Assembly: GCF_007748035.1 (NCBI RefSeq)
Contig: NZ_CP036278.1
Location: forward strand, 6,544,793-6,608,792
From: Aeoliella mucimassa
GTDB taxonomy: Bacteria > Planctomycetota > Planctomycetia > Pirellulales > Lacipirellulaceae
Length of the DNA stretch: 64,000 nt
Reading direction: 5' to 3'
The translations under genes were made by a program, and so were the position numbers. This document shows positions 32,717 through 41,540 of the stretch, piece after piece. Positions within the stretch are counted from its first letter, which is position 1. Every line of letters begins with the position of its first letter. Under the pieces are notes generated by a model, which saw only the letters and a program-made list of their open reading frames with translations, was not told the origin of the DNA and made no database searches.

Positions 32717-33907
32717 CTATTTGCTTAGGAAGACGAACGTCCCCTTCTTGTTGCACACCACCATGTCGGGCGTGCCGTCTTTGTTCAGATCGACCGCGGT
32801 CACTTGGGTGCCAACGCCGGAGTCGTCGTCGATCTGATGAGGGGTGATCTTCGGCGGCGCGTTCTCTTGATACTCAACACCGAACCAGTATAGCACCGGG
32901 GCCGCATCGGGTTCGACGTCGCCGGTTGGCCCGTGCGACCAGAATCGCTTGCCGGTCACGATGTCTTGCACGCCATCGCTGTCGACATCGGCGAGCGTCA
33001 ACGCATGCAGCTGACTAATTCGCAGGTCGAGCGAGGTCATGTCGGGCTCGGCCGGCAGGATCTCGTGCTTCACGAAATGGATCTTGCCGTCGGGCGTCCG
33101 CTTTTGCTCGTGCCACAGCAGCCCGTACCGGTGACAGTGCCAGGAGTTTACCACGTCCATTAAACCATCGCCGTTGACGTCGAGTACTCCCATCTGGGCG
33201 GCCGCTTCGGCGAACGGGTACACGTGCTGTTTCCACGGGCCATCCGCGTCGCCTGCTTCCGGTTGCTCCCACCAGCATCTTGCTTCGACGATGTCGACAC
33301 GGCCGTCGCCATTAATGTCGCCAGCGCCGACCCCATGCGTGAATCGCTGGTAGTCGCCTTGCGGGCTGATCTTGTGGAATGTCCACGGCGACTCCGGTTG
33401 GTTGGGATCGTAGGTGGCGTAACCCAAGTAGCCATTGATGTTGAACACCAGGTCGCGGCGGCCGTCGCCGTTGATGTCGATCCAGCCAGGCGACTCGTTG
33501 CCGACTTCGTGCAGCGCCAAGTGCGGTGTCCAACGCTTGCTGTCCGACTCGCCTGGATTCTCGTACCAATAGGCATCGGTCCCCGGATAAGGCACGCAAA
33601 GCACGTCGGGCCACTCGTCGCCATTGAAGTCGCCCGCGTAGGTCAGAAAGTTGTCGGAGTAATCGACCGGGTTGAACTCCATCGGCTCGCGATACTCGTG
33701 TCGCTGCTGAAAGTCAGGCCCCGCGTACCAAAACGGCCCCGCGACCACGTCGAGATTCCCATCGCGGTTGAAGTCGGCGTAGTACGCCCCTTCGCTGTAG
33801 AACTTGTCGGCCAGCACCAGCTTCTCAAACTCAGGCGGTTCCGCCAGGGTGGTGGAGACAAACGTAGCAGCCAGCGCGAAAGCGGAAAGGCACCGAGTGA
33901 GATTCAT
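32717..33907 (-). CDS. Exported FG-GAP/VCBS repeat protein
   Basis: The 396-residue protein has a signal peptide (LTRCLSAFALAATFVSTTLAE, cleavage near residue 22). At least seven calcium-loop repeats are spread along it: DFNRDGNLDVV, DFNGDEWPDVL, DINGDGRRDLV, DINGDGRVDIV, DVNGDGLMDVV, DVDSDGVQDIV and DLNKDGTPDMV. These form a seven-bladed propeller of the integrin alpha/VCBS type, common in planctomycete surface proteins and thought to bind ligands or carbohydrates with calcium. There is no membrane anchor at the C-terminus. The ATG at 33907 is selected since it opens the signal peptide and has an AAGGCGG ribosome site upstream. It stands alone, convergent with the YCII gene. Confidence 0.92.
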   Translation of the reverse strand: MNLTRCLSAFALAATFVSTTLAEPPEFEKLVLADKFYSEGAYYADFNRDGNLDVVAGPFWYAGPDFQQRHEYREPMEFNPVDYSDNFLTYAGDFNGDEWPDVLCVPYPGTDAYWYENPGESDSKRWTPHLALHEVGNESPGWIDINGDGRRDLVFNINGYLGYATYDPNQPESPWTFHKISPQGDYQRFTHGVGAGDINGDGRVDIVEARCWWEQPEAGDADGPWKQHVYPFAEAAAQMGVLDVNGDGLMDVVNSWHCHRYGLLWHEQKRTPDGKIHFVKHEILPAEPDMTSLDLRISQLHALTLADVDSDGVQDIVTGKRFWSHGPTGDVEPDAAPVLYWFGVEYQENAPPKITPHQIDDDSGVGTQVTAVDLNKDGTPDMVVCNKKGTFVFLSK

Positions 33908-34239
33908 GGGAGTACCGCCTTGAGTGATTCTCGAACAGGGGACACAGTTCAAACCAGTCCATCTATTAGAACGACTCGACCTGCGCGAAGACAGACTGCG
34001 GTTCGAAAAAAGGGGAGGGTGAAAACCGCTCGGCCACGCTGATGGGGCAACAATCGAGCGGACAAAAAACCCGAGGTCGCCTGCCTGGGGGGAGCGAGGA
34101 GCATTGACGCACCAATTCTCCGACGGCGATGTTGTCGCTCGCCTTTTTGTGCCAATAATAGGGGAATCCCAGCGAATCTTCGGTTACCCTCTCAGGCAAG
34201 GTCGCGGGCCATAAGATTCGGCAACACCGGCAGGTCATC
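33908..34239. other. Intergenic region between divergent genes, no gene seen
   Basis: These 330 bases must hold promoters for the VCBS gene (minus) and the DUF3592 gene (plus). CCGCTCG (34026-34032) and CGAGCGG (34055-34061) form an inverted repeat with a 22-base loop, of unknown meaning. No coding frame is convincing. Confidence 0.5.
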
Positions 34240-34725
34240 ATGGAATTCGTCGAGAAACTCATCGCTTGGGCGACACTCAATCATCTGATTGGATTGGGGA
34301 TGGCTCTGTTCGGTGCAGTGGGCCTTGCTTGGTCTTCCTACAAGGCGTGGCTCGGGGGCTCCAGCCTGTTCTGGCGAGAAGCGGTCGGCGAGATCATCGA
34401 AGTGAGCGTTAAGCAGCAGCGCGATCACGATGGAGATCGGGTGTACGCTCCGCGGGTCGACTATCGATATCAGGTGAACAGCGTCGACTACGAAAACAAG
34501 GAGGGCCAGTTTCGTGTGATCGAAACCCGCAGTAGCAAAACCTGGGCGACCGAGCAAACCAAACCTTACGCTATGGGTGAGCGGGTCGTTGTCTACTACA
34601 ACCCGTGGTGCCATTCTCAGTCGGTGCTGGAGCAAGGTTGCTCGCTCATCGTGCTGGTCGTTTGGGGAGTCGCCCTGGCGACGCTACTCGGGGGACTCTT
34701 CTTGCTTGGTCTGCTTCACCTCTAA
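34240..34725 (+). CDS. DUF3592-type membrane protein
   Basis: The 161-residue protein has an N-terminal membrane helix (LIGLGMALFGAVGLAWSSYKAW, about residues 17-38). A small extracytoplasmic beta domain follows, and then a C-terminal helix (SLIVLVVWGVALATLLGGLFLLGLL, about 133-159). The middle segment GEIIEVSVKQQRDHDGDRVYAPRVDYRYQV, then GERVVVYYNP, is the signature of DUF3592, in which a strand carrying Y-x-P-x-V-x-Y-x-Y is followed by G-x-x-V-x-V-x-Y-N-P. The family is widespread and its function unknown. It appears monocistronic. The ATG at 34240 begins close to the first helix and suits the family. Confidence 0.88.
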   Translation: MEFVEKLIAWATLNHLIGLGMALFGAVGLAWSSYKAWLGGSSLFWREAVGEIIEVSVKQQRDHDGDRVYAPRVDYRYQVNSVDYENKEGQFRVIETRSSKTWATEQTKPYAMGERVVVYYNPWCHSQSVLEQGCSLIVLVVWGVALATLLGGLFLLGLLHL

Positions 34726-35300
34726 ACCGTTTTGCGAGTAACACTGGATGCTCCCTGGCGATGCTCAAAACTCGTCGACACCAATTGGGCATACGTGAAA
34801 TCTTGACCCTGACCACCGCCATCGGTGTCGGCCTCTAGTACGCGGTCGGCATCCTGATACGGACGTACGGGGGCTGATTGATAGGTGGTAATTGCCACCT
34901 GCGGCGGCGGAGTGCGAGTCCGGGTGAAAGTGCAGCGAGCGATAGACAATTTCCCCGAGAACACAGAATGGCGTCTGCGTTTCAGAAGGTGATTTGCGCT
35001 GAAGGTAAAGGGAACTGCGCTCGACCACCCAAAAGCAGTCTTCGCGATCGCCAAACAAGCATGCTAGATACGGACATGCCCTTGATACGGATGCCTGCGG
35101 TGGTAAGGTTTAGCTAGCCAATAGGAGGTTTTCTAGAGCCCCAGAACGTTCCCTTTTCAATCCCTCCTTATCCATCGGCGGCGAAGTGCTCGACTATATG
35201 TAGAAGCGAGAATTCAATCACGGATATCGCCGTGGAGTTGGTGCAGGTGAAAGCGTTCCCACGAACCTCCGTACTTCCTACCATTAGCAAGACATAGGCC
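34726..35300. other. Intergenic region before the GH51 gene, remnant of a small gene
   Basis: No intact gene is seen in about 575 bases. A broken frame at 34761-34877 may be the remains of a small membrane protein. The remainder has no repeats or promoters I would call, and it lacks a good ribosome site before the GH51 start. Confidence 0.5.
34761..34877 (+). pseudogene. Possible remnant of a small membrane protein gene
   Basis: An ATG at 34761 opens a frame that begins MLKTRRHQLGIREILTLTTA and ends at a TAG (34836-34838). The same frame continues with YAVGILIRTYGG to a TGA at 34875-34877. A basic start followed by a hydrophobic segment is common to small planctomycete membrane proteins that begin R-R-x-x-L-x-L-R-E-L-L. 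The stop in mid-helix suggests decay. The evidence is thin. Confidence 0.3.
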
Positions 35301-36836
35301 ATGTACACCGTAACGGTAAATCCTCACAGGAAGATCGGATGTATCGACCAAAAAATCTACGGTCACTTCACCGAGCATGCTTTTCAAAACATCTATCAAG
35401 GGATGTACGCCCCAGATCATCCCTTGGCGGACGTCACGGGTTTGAGAAAGGACGTTGTCGACGCTCTGAAAGAGGTGAGGGTGCCGGTACTGCGTTATCC
35501 AGGAGGGAACTTTGTTTCCAACTACCATTGGGAGGATGGCATAGGATCCCAGAATGGGAGGAAGAGAAGATTCGACTATGCGTGGGAAACGGTAGAAGAC
35601 AATCAGTTTGGCACCAATGAGTTCATGCAACTCTGTAGAGCCACCGGAGCAGAGCCTTATCTATGTTGCAATATGGGTACCGGCACCATCCGCGATGCGA
35701 TGAACTGGGTCGAATACTGCAACAGCAACAGGGATACCTACTATGCTTCGCTCAGGCGAGAAAATGGCTTCGAAGAGCCTTTTGGCGTGAAATACTGGGG
35801 ACTGGGAAACGAGTGCTATGCTCCTTGGCAGATGGGGGGAATGAATGCATCTGACTACGCCAAGCATGCGATGGAGTTTGGAAAAGCCATTCGTTTTGCT
35901 GATCCCAATGCCTATCTTGTAGCCTGTGGGTTTGAGAGTGACCCGGCCTGGAATATCGAAGTGCTAGGCGTTTTGAAGGATATGGTCAACAGCATCTCAA
36001 TTCATCACTACTCTATCGATTGGGGCTGTTTTAATTTGCACGATTACCATCAGTTGATGTCGATCTCTGAGTTCGTTAACGAAATGATCAAGAGCTTGAG
36101 AGCCGCAATCGAGGGGGTAACCGGTGACATCTATCATCCAATGAAGATCGCGCTAGATGAATGGAATATGTTCGGGTGGGTCAACGAGCGGGTAGATGAC
36201 AACAGTTTCTATACACTCGAAAACGCAATGGTCACCGCTTCAGTGCTAAACACCCTGATCCGCAACTGCAATGTTGTTGAGATGGCCAACTACTCGGTGT
36301 TCGTCAATATCAATGGCACCATCCAAGCTGATTGCAGAGGGATAGTGCTAAGGCCACAGTACTATGTGTTTAAGCTCTATACCCATCACATGGGGAATGT
36401 ACTAGTTGATTCCGATGTGATCAGCGAGCAATTCGAGACGAACATGCCGATCGACCGCAGGGTATTCGCTGACTATTTCAACGAAGCTGCGGTAGAAAAA
36501 GGTGGGCGGTTGAGGAGCGGTGTTGAAAAGTCTGCTCGAAGAAGCATTAAGTACTTAGACTCTGTTTCGACTATTGATGAAACAAGGGACGAACTCTCCG
36601 TTGCATTGATCAACAAACACCCAGAAAAAAATGTGGAATGCACGGTCGACATAATCGGCAGCCGAGAGGTTAAAAATGCGCAAGTGCACAGCATCTGGAG
36701 CGCAAAACTAAACGACTGCAACACTGCCGAAAAGCAAAGCGTGATTCTGGAAACGTCGGAACCAATCTGCAGGAATGGCAAGTTTACACTGGAATTGCCG
36801 AGGCATTCGATCAGTGTTTTGAAGCTGACTTACTAG
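35301..36836 (+). CDS. GH51 alpha-L-arabinofuranosidase, probably acquired
   Basis: This 511-residue enzyme removes terminal alpha-L-arabinofuranosyl residues from arabinan or arabinoxylan fragments. The (beta/alpha)8 domain shows IDQKIYGHFTEH at the start, VLRYPGGNFVSNYHWEDG, the acid/base glutamate in GLGNECYAPW (Glu171) and the nucleophile in ALDEWNMF (Glu287). The C-terminal ~150 residues form the usual beta-sandwich ending PRHSISVLKL. There is no signal peptide, as usual for intracellular GH51 enzymes acting on imported oligosaccharides. Base composition is markedly lower in GC than neighbours: 60-base blocks at 35701, 36001 and 36541 have 31, 23 and 24 G+C by hand count, against 37 for the block at 40621 in glgC. 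AGA and AGG arginine codons are frequent. Horizontal acquisition is inferred. No arabinose transporter gene is adjacent. Confidence 0.94.
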   Translation: MYTVTVNPHRKIGCIDQKIYGHFTEHAFQNIYQGMYAPDHPLADVTGLRKDVVDALKEVRVPVLRYPGGNFVSNYHWEDGIGSQNGRKRRFDYAWETVEDNQFGTNEFMQLCRATGAEPYLCCNMGTGTIRDAMNWVEYCNSNRDTYYASLRRENGFEEPFGVKYWGLGNECYAPWQMGGMNASDYAKHAMEFGKAIRFADPNAYLVACGFESDPAWNIEVLGVLKDMVNSISIHHYSIDWGCFNLHDYHQLMSISEFVNEMIKSLRAAIEGVTGDIYHPMKIALDEWNMFGWVNERVDDNSFYTLENAMVTASVLNTLIRNCNVVEMANYSVFVNINGTIQADCRGIVLRPQYYVFKLYTHHMGNVLVDSDVISEQFETNMPIDRRVFADYFNEAAVEKGGRLRSGVEKSARRSIKYLDSVSTIDETRDELSVALINKHPEKNVECTVDIIGSREVKNAQVHSIWSAKLNDCNTAEKQSVILETSEPICRNGKFTLELPRHSISVLKLTY

Positions 36837-37067
36837 CGTCGCAGGAGTGGCAGGCATCTGGGGAATGCCAACAGGAGTTGCCCCCAGTGAAAGCTAACTG
36901 GAGCTTTTTATCCATAACACTAGGTGTCAATCCGTTTGGTTGTTTGCAGATTCCATTTCACCTTGCATGGCAGTTTTGGTTATGATGCTTGCACCAGCCC
37001 CTTGGTCAAGCCACACTTGGCTTCTCATTCGATTGACTAACTACTTCTATTGCAGCGAGGTCTTACT

Positions 37068-38516
37068 GTGTCCTGGAATTCTGTAGATCGTCGTAAGTTC
37101 ATTGCCACCGCTGCTGCACTGGCGGCTGCCCCGGTCGCAGTCGGCGCACCCAACGCAAACAGCCGTCTTCGCTTGGGCTACATCGGCGTAGGCGGACGGG
37201 CGCAGGTGCACATCAACAGTGCGTGCGAATTATTCAACTCGGAAAAATCTGTAGAGATCGCTACCGTCTGCGATGTGTTCAACCGCTATCGTGAGACTAC
37301 CGCTCAGAAAGTGCAGGATAGGACTGGCCAGACACCTCGCCAGACTGGCGATTATCGTGACATAATTAACGACGACTCGATCGATGCCGTGGTGATTGCA
37401 ACGCCCGACCACTGGCATGCCAAGCAGACAATCGACTCGCTAAAGGCTGGCAAACACGTCTACTGCGAGAAACCAATGACACATTCCGTGGAGGAGGCGC
37501 TCGAAGTCTACCGCGCATGGAAGGAGTCTGGCTTAGTCATGCAAGTCGGCGTGCAATCGACTTCGCTGCCTGTCTGGAACGCTGTCAACGAGCGGATTTG
37601 CTCCGGCGGCCTCGGGAAAATCCTACAGTACCAAACCGAGTTCTTTCGGAATTCGGACATGGGCCAGTGGCGCTACTACCCCTTGGCAAGGGATATGACG
37701 CCAAAGAACATCGACTGGAAGATGTTCCTCGGATTGGACTTTGATTTGGCGCCAGACATGCCGTTTGACCGTGCCAAGTACGCTCAATGGCGCCGGTTCT
37801 GGGATTTCGGCTCCGGGATGTATACCGATCTGTTCGTGCATCGCACGACCACCATGCTCAAGGCGACCGGTCTCCGGTTTCCCGGGCGTGTGGTCGGTGC
37901 CGGCGGCATTTTTATGGAGTATGACGGCCGTAACGTTCCCGACGTTGCCACTGTGGTGGCCGACTTCGACGAAGGTGTGCAGGGGGTAGTGACCGCCACG
38001 ATGTGTTGCAGCAATACACCCATCAGGCAGTTGATCCGCGGCCACCACGGTTCGGTCGTGCTTGGAGTTGGTGAGGGCTTCTCCGGTTACGACTTTGTTG
38101 CGGAGCGACCACAGGTTACACATGATAGTAAAATCAAGGACGAACGCGTTGAAGTGGGCAAGGTTTCCAACGAGTCGCTAGCGCACTTCAAGAACTTTGT
38201 CGACTCCGCGTTCGCAGGCAAACCGGAAGCAGTGAACTGCTCGCCCGAACTCGGGGCTGCTGCGATGGCAGTCGTCAAGCTTGGTGCCCGGAGCTACCGG
38301 GAAGGCAAGGTTTTTCAATTCGACAACCAAGCGATGGCCATTACCGACGCCGACGACTCCTGGGCCAAGCGTTGGGAGCAAAAATCCGAAAACCGAGCCA
38401 AGCCCAACCACGTGGCTGGCTGGCATGCCGGCGATCGAGGCAGTTTGCTCGAACCACAGGGCTATCAAGAACTGGAAGGTCCATGGATTGATGGAGTCGA
38501 TCCGGCAGCAAGCTAA
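37068..38516 (+). CDS. Gfo/Idh/MocA family oxidoreductase, Tat-type signal
   Basis: The 482-residue protein opens VDRRKFIATAAALAAAPVAVGA, a twin-arginine signal, then RLGYIGVGGRAQVHI, an intact nucleotide-binding GxGxxG-type motif. DSIDAVVIATPDHWHAKQTIDSLKAGKHVYCEKPMTHSVEEAL includes the EKP catalytic motif (about residues 130-140). The C-terminal substrate domain carries FWDFGSGMYTDLFVHRTTTML in place of the more common D-W-G-x-H-x-x-D motif. The start is the GTG at 37068, which lies 7 bases after GCGAGG; a TTG 18 bases earlier is less good. It follows the GH51 gene after 230 bases. GC content is close to the genome norm, so it is probably not part of the same transferred segment. The sugar substrate is unknown. 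Confidence 0.9.
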   Translation: MSWNSVDRRKFIATAAALAAAPVAVGAPNANSRLRLGYIGVGGRAQVHINSACELFNSEKSVEIATVCDVFNRYRETTAQKVQDRTGQTPRQTGDYRDIINDDSIDAVVIATPDHWHAKQTIDSLKAGKHVYCEKPMTHSVEEALEVYRAWKESGLVMQVGVQSTSLPVWNAVNERICSGGLGKILQYQTEFFRNSDMGQWRYYPLARDMTPKNIDWKMFLGLDFDLAPDMPFDRAKYAQWRRFWDFGSGMYTDLFVHRTTTMLKATGLRFPGRVVGAGGIFMEYDGRNVPDVATVVADFDEGVQGVVTATMCCSNTPIRQLIRGHHGSVVLGVGEGFSGYDFVAERPQVTHDSKIKDERVEVGKVSNESLAHFKNFVDSAFAGKPEAVNCSPELGAAAMAVVKLGARSYREGKVFQFDNQAMAITDADDSWAKRWEQKSENRAKPNHVAGWHAGDRGSLLEPQGYQELEGPWIDGVDPAAS

Positions 38517-38901
38517 ATCTAAACAAGCATCCGGTCTCAGCCGCAAGGTGGTGACAGCGGGTCGCCTGCGACGTTGTCTCACGTATCTGTTTTGGTGGAT
38601 TGGTGTGTCCTCGAGAGCAGCCTCCGTGTCTGGCGGGAGCCAACGTAGCACGATTCTCCGAATCGGCCGAAGTGGAGCGCGGCATTAAATCCAGAGCCCT
38701 TAAGTATGCCGGGCCGCTGCGCACTGCTAACCACTCGGAGAGTCGTGCTCCATTCTCCTGCGACCCGCTAATTCTCACCAGTTTTCGCTGGGAATTGGCC
38801 ACCTGTAGTGTTCCAATGGACAGTTATTCGTTGTTGGAGGATGGAATGATGTAACCGAGTGAACATGAAATCCACTGAAACCATCTACCACGCAAGCGCG
38901 C

Positions 38902-38924
38902 TGTAGGAGCGGTCTCTGACCGCG
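38902..38924. repeat. REP-like palindromic element
   Basis: TGTAGGAGCGGTCTCTGACC and the following CGA contain the stem GCGGTC (38909-38914), loop TCT, and GACCGC (38918-38923) after a GTAGGA head. This has the form of repetitive extragenic palindromes such as the GTGGGAGCGGxxxxxxCCGCGA type. The number of copies in the genome cannot be known from here. Confidence 0.5.
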
Positions 38925-38967
38925 ATGGCCCTTGTGTTGGGTTCGCTGCTGCGCGGTTGCCAAAGCT

Positions 38968-38995
38968 GTAGGCTTTAGGCTGTAAGCGGTAGGCT
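38968..38995. repeat. Heptamer short tandem repeat
   Basis: Four consecutive 7-base units read GTAGGCT, TTAGGCT, GTAAGCG and GTAGGCT. This resembles heptameric short tandem repeats found in intergenic DNA of some bacteria. The unit is degenerate, so the array is old or under weak selection. Confidence 0.45.
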
Positions 38996-39069
38996 AGATC
39001 TTTCAGTCGCTGGAAGCTCCCTCAAGATGACATTCCGCAATCCGAATTCCCCAATCGTGTCTCCTCCCA

Positions 39070-39377
39070 GAATAGTTACCCACCCGTGGGAATCTATTTT
39101 GGGCAACTATCGCGGAGGTGTTGATGCAACCTGTTACCTATCAACGACTTGCGATTGATTCCCATCGCGAAAATAGATTCCCACTCGATGCGTTTTGGGA
39201 AATGGGAATCTATTCCGATGTGAAAACCACTGGTTTTGTAGAGTGCGTGCAGATTCAATTTTCCCATCGGTGGGTAAATTGGGAATCTATTGCTGTGTCG
39301 TGGGAATCTATTTGCCCAGTAGTGGGAATCTATCGTCGGTCGTGGGAATCTATCGAGTCGGTGCTGGGAAACTATCC
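39070..39377. repeat. Cluster of GTGGGAATCTATT repeats, iteron-like
   Basis: Direct copies of TGGGAATCTAT or close variants have their T at 39087, 39100, 39203, 39280, 39301, 39323, 39343 and 39365. Inverted copies lie at 39070-39083 (GAATAGTTACCCAC), 39157-39164 and 39171-39184 (AAATAGATTCCCAC). The last five direct copies are spaced 21, 22, 20 and 22 bases apart, about two turns of DNA, so the same face of the helix is presented each time. This arrangement is typical of iterons or arrays of protein-binding sites. Confidence 0.6.
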
Positions 39378-39571
39378 CGCGGGGGATGGTGAGGAGCAGC
39401 TAGCGAGAGGGGATTGGTCGCTCGGTGGGTTCCCCGAAAACCGCGGCTCGGCGGGAACGGATAGTTCATTGCTGCCAATTAGGCCAAGCCGCGACCCTCG
39501 GGGAAGAAGGTTTGGGTGGCGGGCTCTCGACCCCCCTTGGGTGGGGAGCAGGAGCTCTGCCGGTGAGTTGG

Positions 39572-39799
39572 TTACTCGGAGGTCGCCCGCGCGGCCGCGA
39601 GTCGGAATCCCGAAGTGTCGACCATCGGCGGTTGCCATGGCTGCGGCAATTCCTCGGGGAGTTGTGGGCCGACAAACCGGCGGCGGCGTTCGCTGAGGGT
39701 CCAGTTTTCGCGGATCTGCTCGCAGGCTGCGTGAATATCGTGCGGCGAAGGCAAGTAGTCGATGCGTGTCGAATCCAGTGTTTCGGTTGCCTGTACCAT
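39572..39799 (-). CDS. Small conserved-looking protein, unassigned
   Basis: The 75-residue product carries RIDYLPSPHDIHAACEQIRENWTLSERRRR in two pieces about residues 11-40, a helix with Trp-Thr-x-x-Glu-Arg-Arg-Arg that I have the impression is common in small planctomycete proteins of unknown function. A short proline-rich tail follows. The ATG at 39799 has a purine-rich GAGGGGAG stretch upstream; a longer TTG start at 39859 is possible. The gene lies beside the GTGGGAATCTATT repeat cluster and is transcribed toward it. No function can be offered. Confidence 0.55.
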   Translation of the reverse strand: MVQATETLDSTRIDYLPSPHDIHAACEQIRENWTLSERRRRFVGPQLPEELPQPWQPPMVDTSGFRLAAARATSE

Positions 39800-40303
39800 C
39801 TCAGCTCCCCTCGCAATTACCGAATCAAACGTAACTCGAAAAGAATCGGCGACGAACAACGGATGCCATAGCCGATCGAGAATGAATAAAAGGCCGGTCG
39901 CCGATTGGCGGGCGGTGGGCGTAAAGGTAATCGACGCCGGCCTGTTGGATGGTCTGGTGTTTCGTCGACAACCGGAGTTTGGCTGCCAGCGATGAGCAAC
40001 AAACTAGCAATGCCATATGTGGATTGTGTGTAGAGCAGGCGAGTTTTCTGCGAAGATCACATGAAAATAGTAAACAAGTAAAACTGGACCCGAGGGGGTA
40101 GATTCGCTCGGCCTTACCGCTTCCAGGACTAGGGAGTTATTGCGATTCCCGGTAGAATTGGTGGATTGGGCAACCGAGATTTTCGAGAATGATGGAAGCC
40201 CACCAGCTTCCACCACCTCCTCTCTTTTCCCCTCTTCATGAACGTGAAAGGGCGGTAAGAAGATCCTCCAACGTTCAAACTCGCAGGGAAGGACATATCA
40301 GCT
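39800..40303. other. Intergenic region before glgC, nothing recognised
   Basis: About 500 bases lie between the small minus-strand gene and glgC. Short frames on the minus strand (for example 39825-40016) have no supporting features. A GGGAAGGA stretch just upstream of 40304 is the probable ribosome site for glgC. Confidence 0.5.
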
Positions 40304-41524
40304 ATGAAGGACGTACTAGCAGTCGTACTCGCAGGCGGCAAAGGCTCGCGGCTCGAACCGTTGACGCGGGACCGCGCGAAGCCGGCGGTGCCGTTCGCGG
40401 GCAACTATCGAATTGTCGATTTCACGCTGTCGAACTGCTTGAACAGCGATATTCGCAAGATCCTGGTTCTTACGCAGTACAAAGCGATGAGCTTGGATCG
40501 CCATATCACGCTCGGCTGGCGAAGCTATCTGTGCCGGGAGTTGGGCGAGTTCATCGACGTGATTCCGCCGCAACAGCGCATCGACGAGCAATGGTATCAA
40601 GGCACGGCCGACGCGGTGTACCAGAACATCTACGCGCTCGAGCAGGAACGCCCGAAGCACGTGGTGATTCTGGCTGGCGATCACATCTATAAGATGGATT
40701 ACAGCAAGCTGGTCGCGAGCCATGAAGAGAACAACGCGGATGTGACGATCGCCGCGCTGCAGGTGTCGCTTAAAGAGGCCACCCAGTTTGGCGTGATGCA
40801 GGTGGAGGACGACAATCGCATTGTTGGATTCCAAGAAAAGCCGGCGGATCCGAAGCCTGTGCCGGGCGATCCGGACCACGCCTTGGCGTCGATGGGCATC
40901 TACGTGTTCAACGCCCACTTCCTGTTCGACGAGTTGTGCAAAGACGCGACGCTGCCGGAGAGCAGCCATGATTTTGGCAAGAACATCATTCCTGCGATCA
41001 TCGGATCGCGGCGGGTGTTTGCGTTCCCGTTCCTCGACGAGAATCGCAAAGCCCAAGCGTACTGGCGCGATGTCGGCACGATCGATTCGTACTACGATGC
41101 GAACATCGAGCTGACGAGTGTCGATCCGCAGTTGAATCTGTACGACATGGACTGGCCAGTGCGGACACATCAGCCGAGCCAACCGCCGGCGAAGTTTGTA
41201 TTCGATTCGCCCGATCGCCGAGGTGAATCGCACGACAGCATTGTTTCGAGCGGAGTGATCATCTCCGGCGGCTGCGTGACACGGAGCGTGATTGGCCCGC
41301 AGTCGCGAATTAACAGCTTTGCCGAGGTCGATCAGTCGATTCTGTTCGGGCGCGTCAGCGTTGGTCGTCGGGCGAAGATTCGTCGGGCGATCGTCGACAA
41401 AGACGTGATCATCCCCGAAGGCATCGAGATTGGCTACGATGCCGACCTGGATCGGAGTCGCGGGTTCACCGTGACCGAGAGCGGCGTCACGGTGGTCGCC
41501 AAGGCCGAGAACATCCTCGGCTAA
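40304..41524 (+). CDS. glgC: Glucose-1-phosphate adenylyltransferase (ADP-glucose pyrophosphorylase)
   Basis: GlgC makes ADP-glucose from ATP and glucose 1-phosphate, the committed step of bacterial glycogen synthesis. The 406-residue protein has the nucleotide-binding start LAGGKGSRLEPLTRDRAKPAVPFAG (residues 8-32, in parts), the DFTLSNCLNSDI stretch, the GTADAVYQN substrate motif, and VILAGDHIYKMDY (metal-binding aspartate). FQEKPADPK holds the sugar-phosphate lysine, and GIYVFNAHFL comes next. The C-terminal ~110 residues form the left-handed beta-helix with allosteric sites (SVIGPQSRIN, then AIVDKDVIIPEG). Length and motifs match the bacterial homotetramer. The ATG at 40304 follows a GGGAAGGA ribosome site. 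No other glg gene is in the window. It is convergent with the giant minus-strand genes. Confidence 0.97.
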   Translation: MKDVLAVVLAGGKGSRLEPLTRDRAKPAVPFAGNYRIVDFTLSNCLNSDIRKILVLTQYKAMSLDRHITLGWRSYLCRELGEFIDVIPPQQRIDEQWYQGTADAVYQNIYALEQERPKHVVILAGDHIYKMDYSKLVASHEENNADVTIAALQVSLKEATQFGVMQVEDDNRIVGFQEKPADPKPVPGDPDHALASMGIYVFNAHFLFDELCKDATLPESSHDFGKNIIPAIIGSRRVFAFPFLDENRKAQAYWRDVGTIDSYYDANIELTSVDPQLNLYDMDWPVRTHQPSQPPAKFVFDSPDRRGESHDSIVSSGVIISGGCVTRSVIGPQSRINSFAEVDQSILFGRVSVGRRAKIRRAIVDKDVIIPEGIEIGYDADLDRSRGFTVTESGVTVVAKAENILG

Positions 41525-41540
41525 ACGCACTAGGTATTGA

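Larger units (their letters stand above)
38517..39571. other. Gene-poor, repeat-containing region
   Basis: About 1.05 kb carries no protein-like frame. It contains a REP-like palindrome (38902-38924), heptamer tandem repeats (38968-38995) and a cluster of GTGGGAATCTATT repeats in both orientations (39070-39377). A frame at 39118-39696 reads through the cluster as WESI-like repeats and is probably not a gene. Confidence 0.65.

Noticed and set aside
39280..39377. CRISPR array
   Set aside because: Repeat units of about 13 bases with 8-9 base gaps are far too short, and there is no cas gene in the window.
39118..39696. Frame that reads the GTGGGAATCTATT repeats as WESI repeats
   Set aside because: Some of the motif copies are on the other strand, spacing is not a multiple of three, and no homologous protein pattern is seen. 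It reads the DNA repeat, not a protein.
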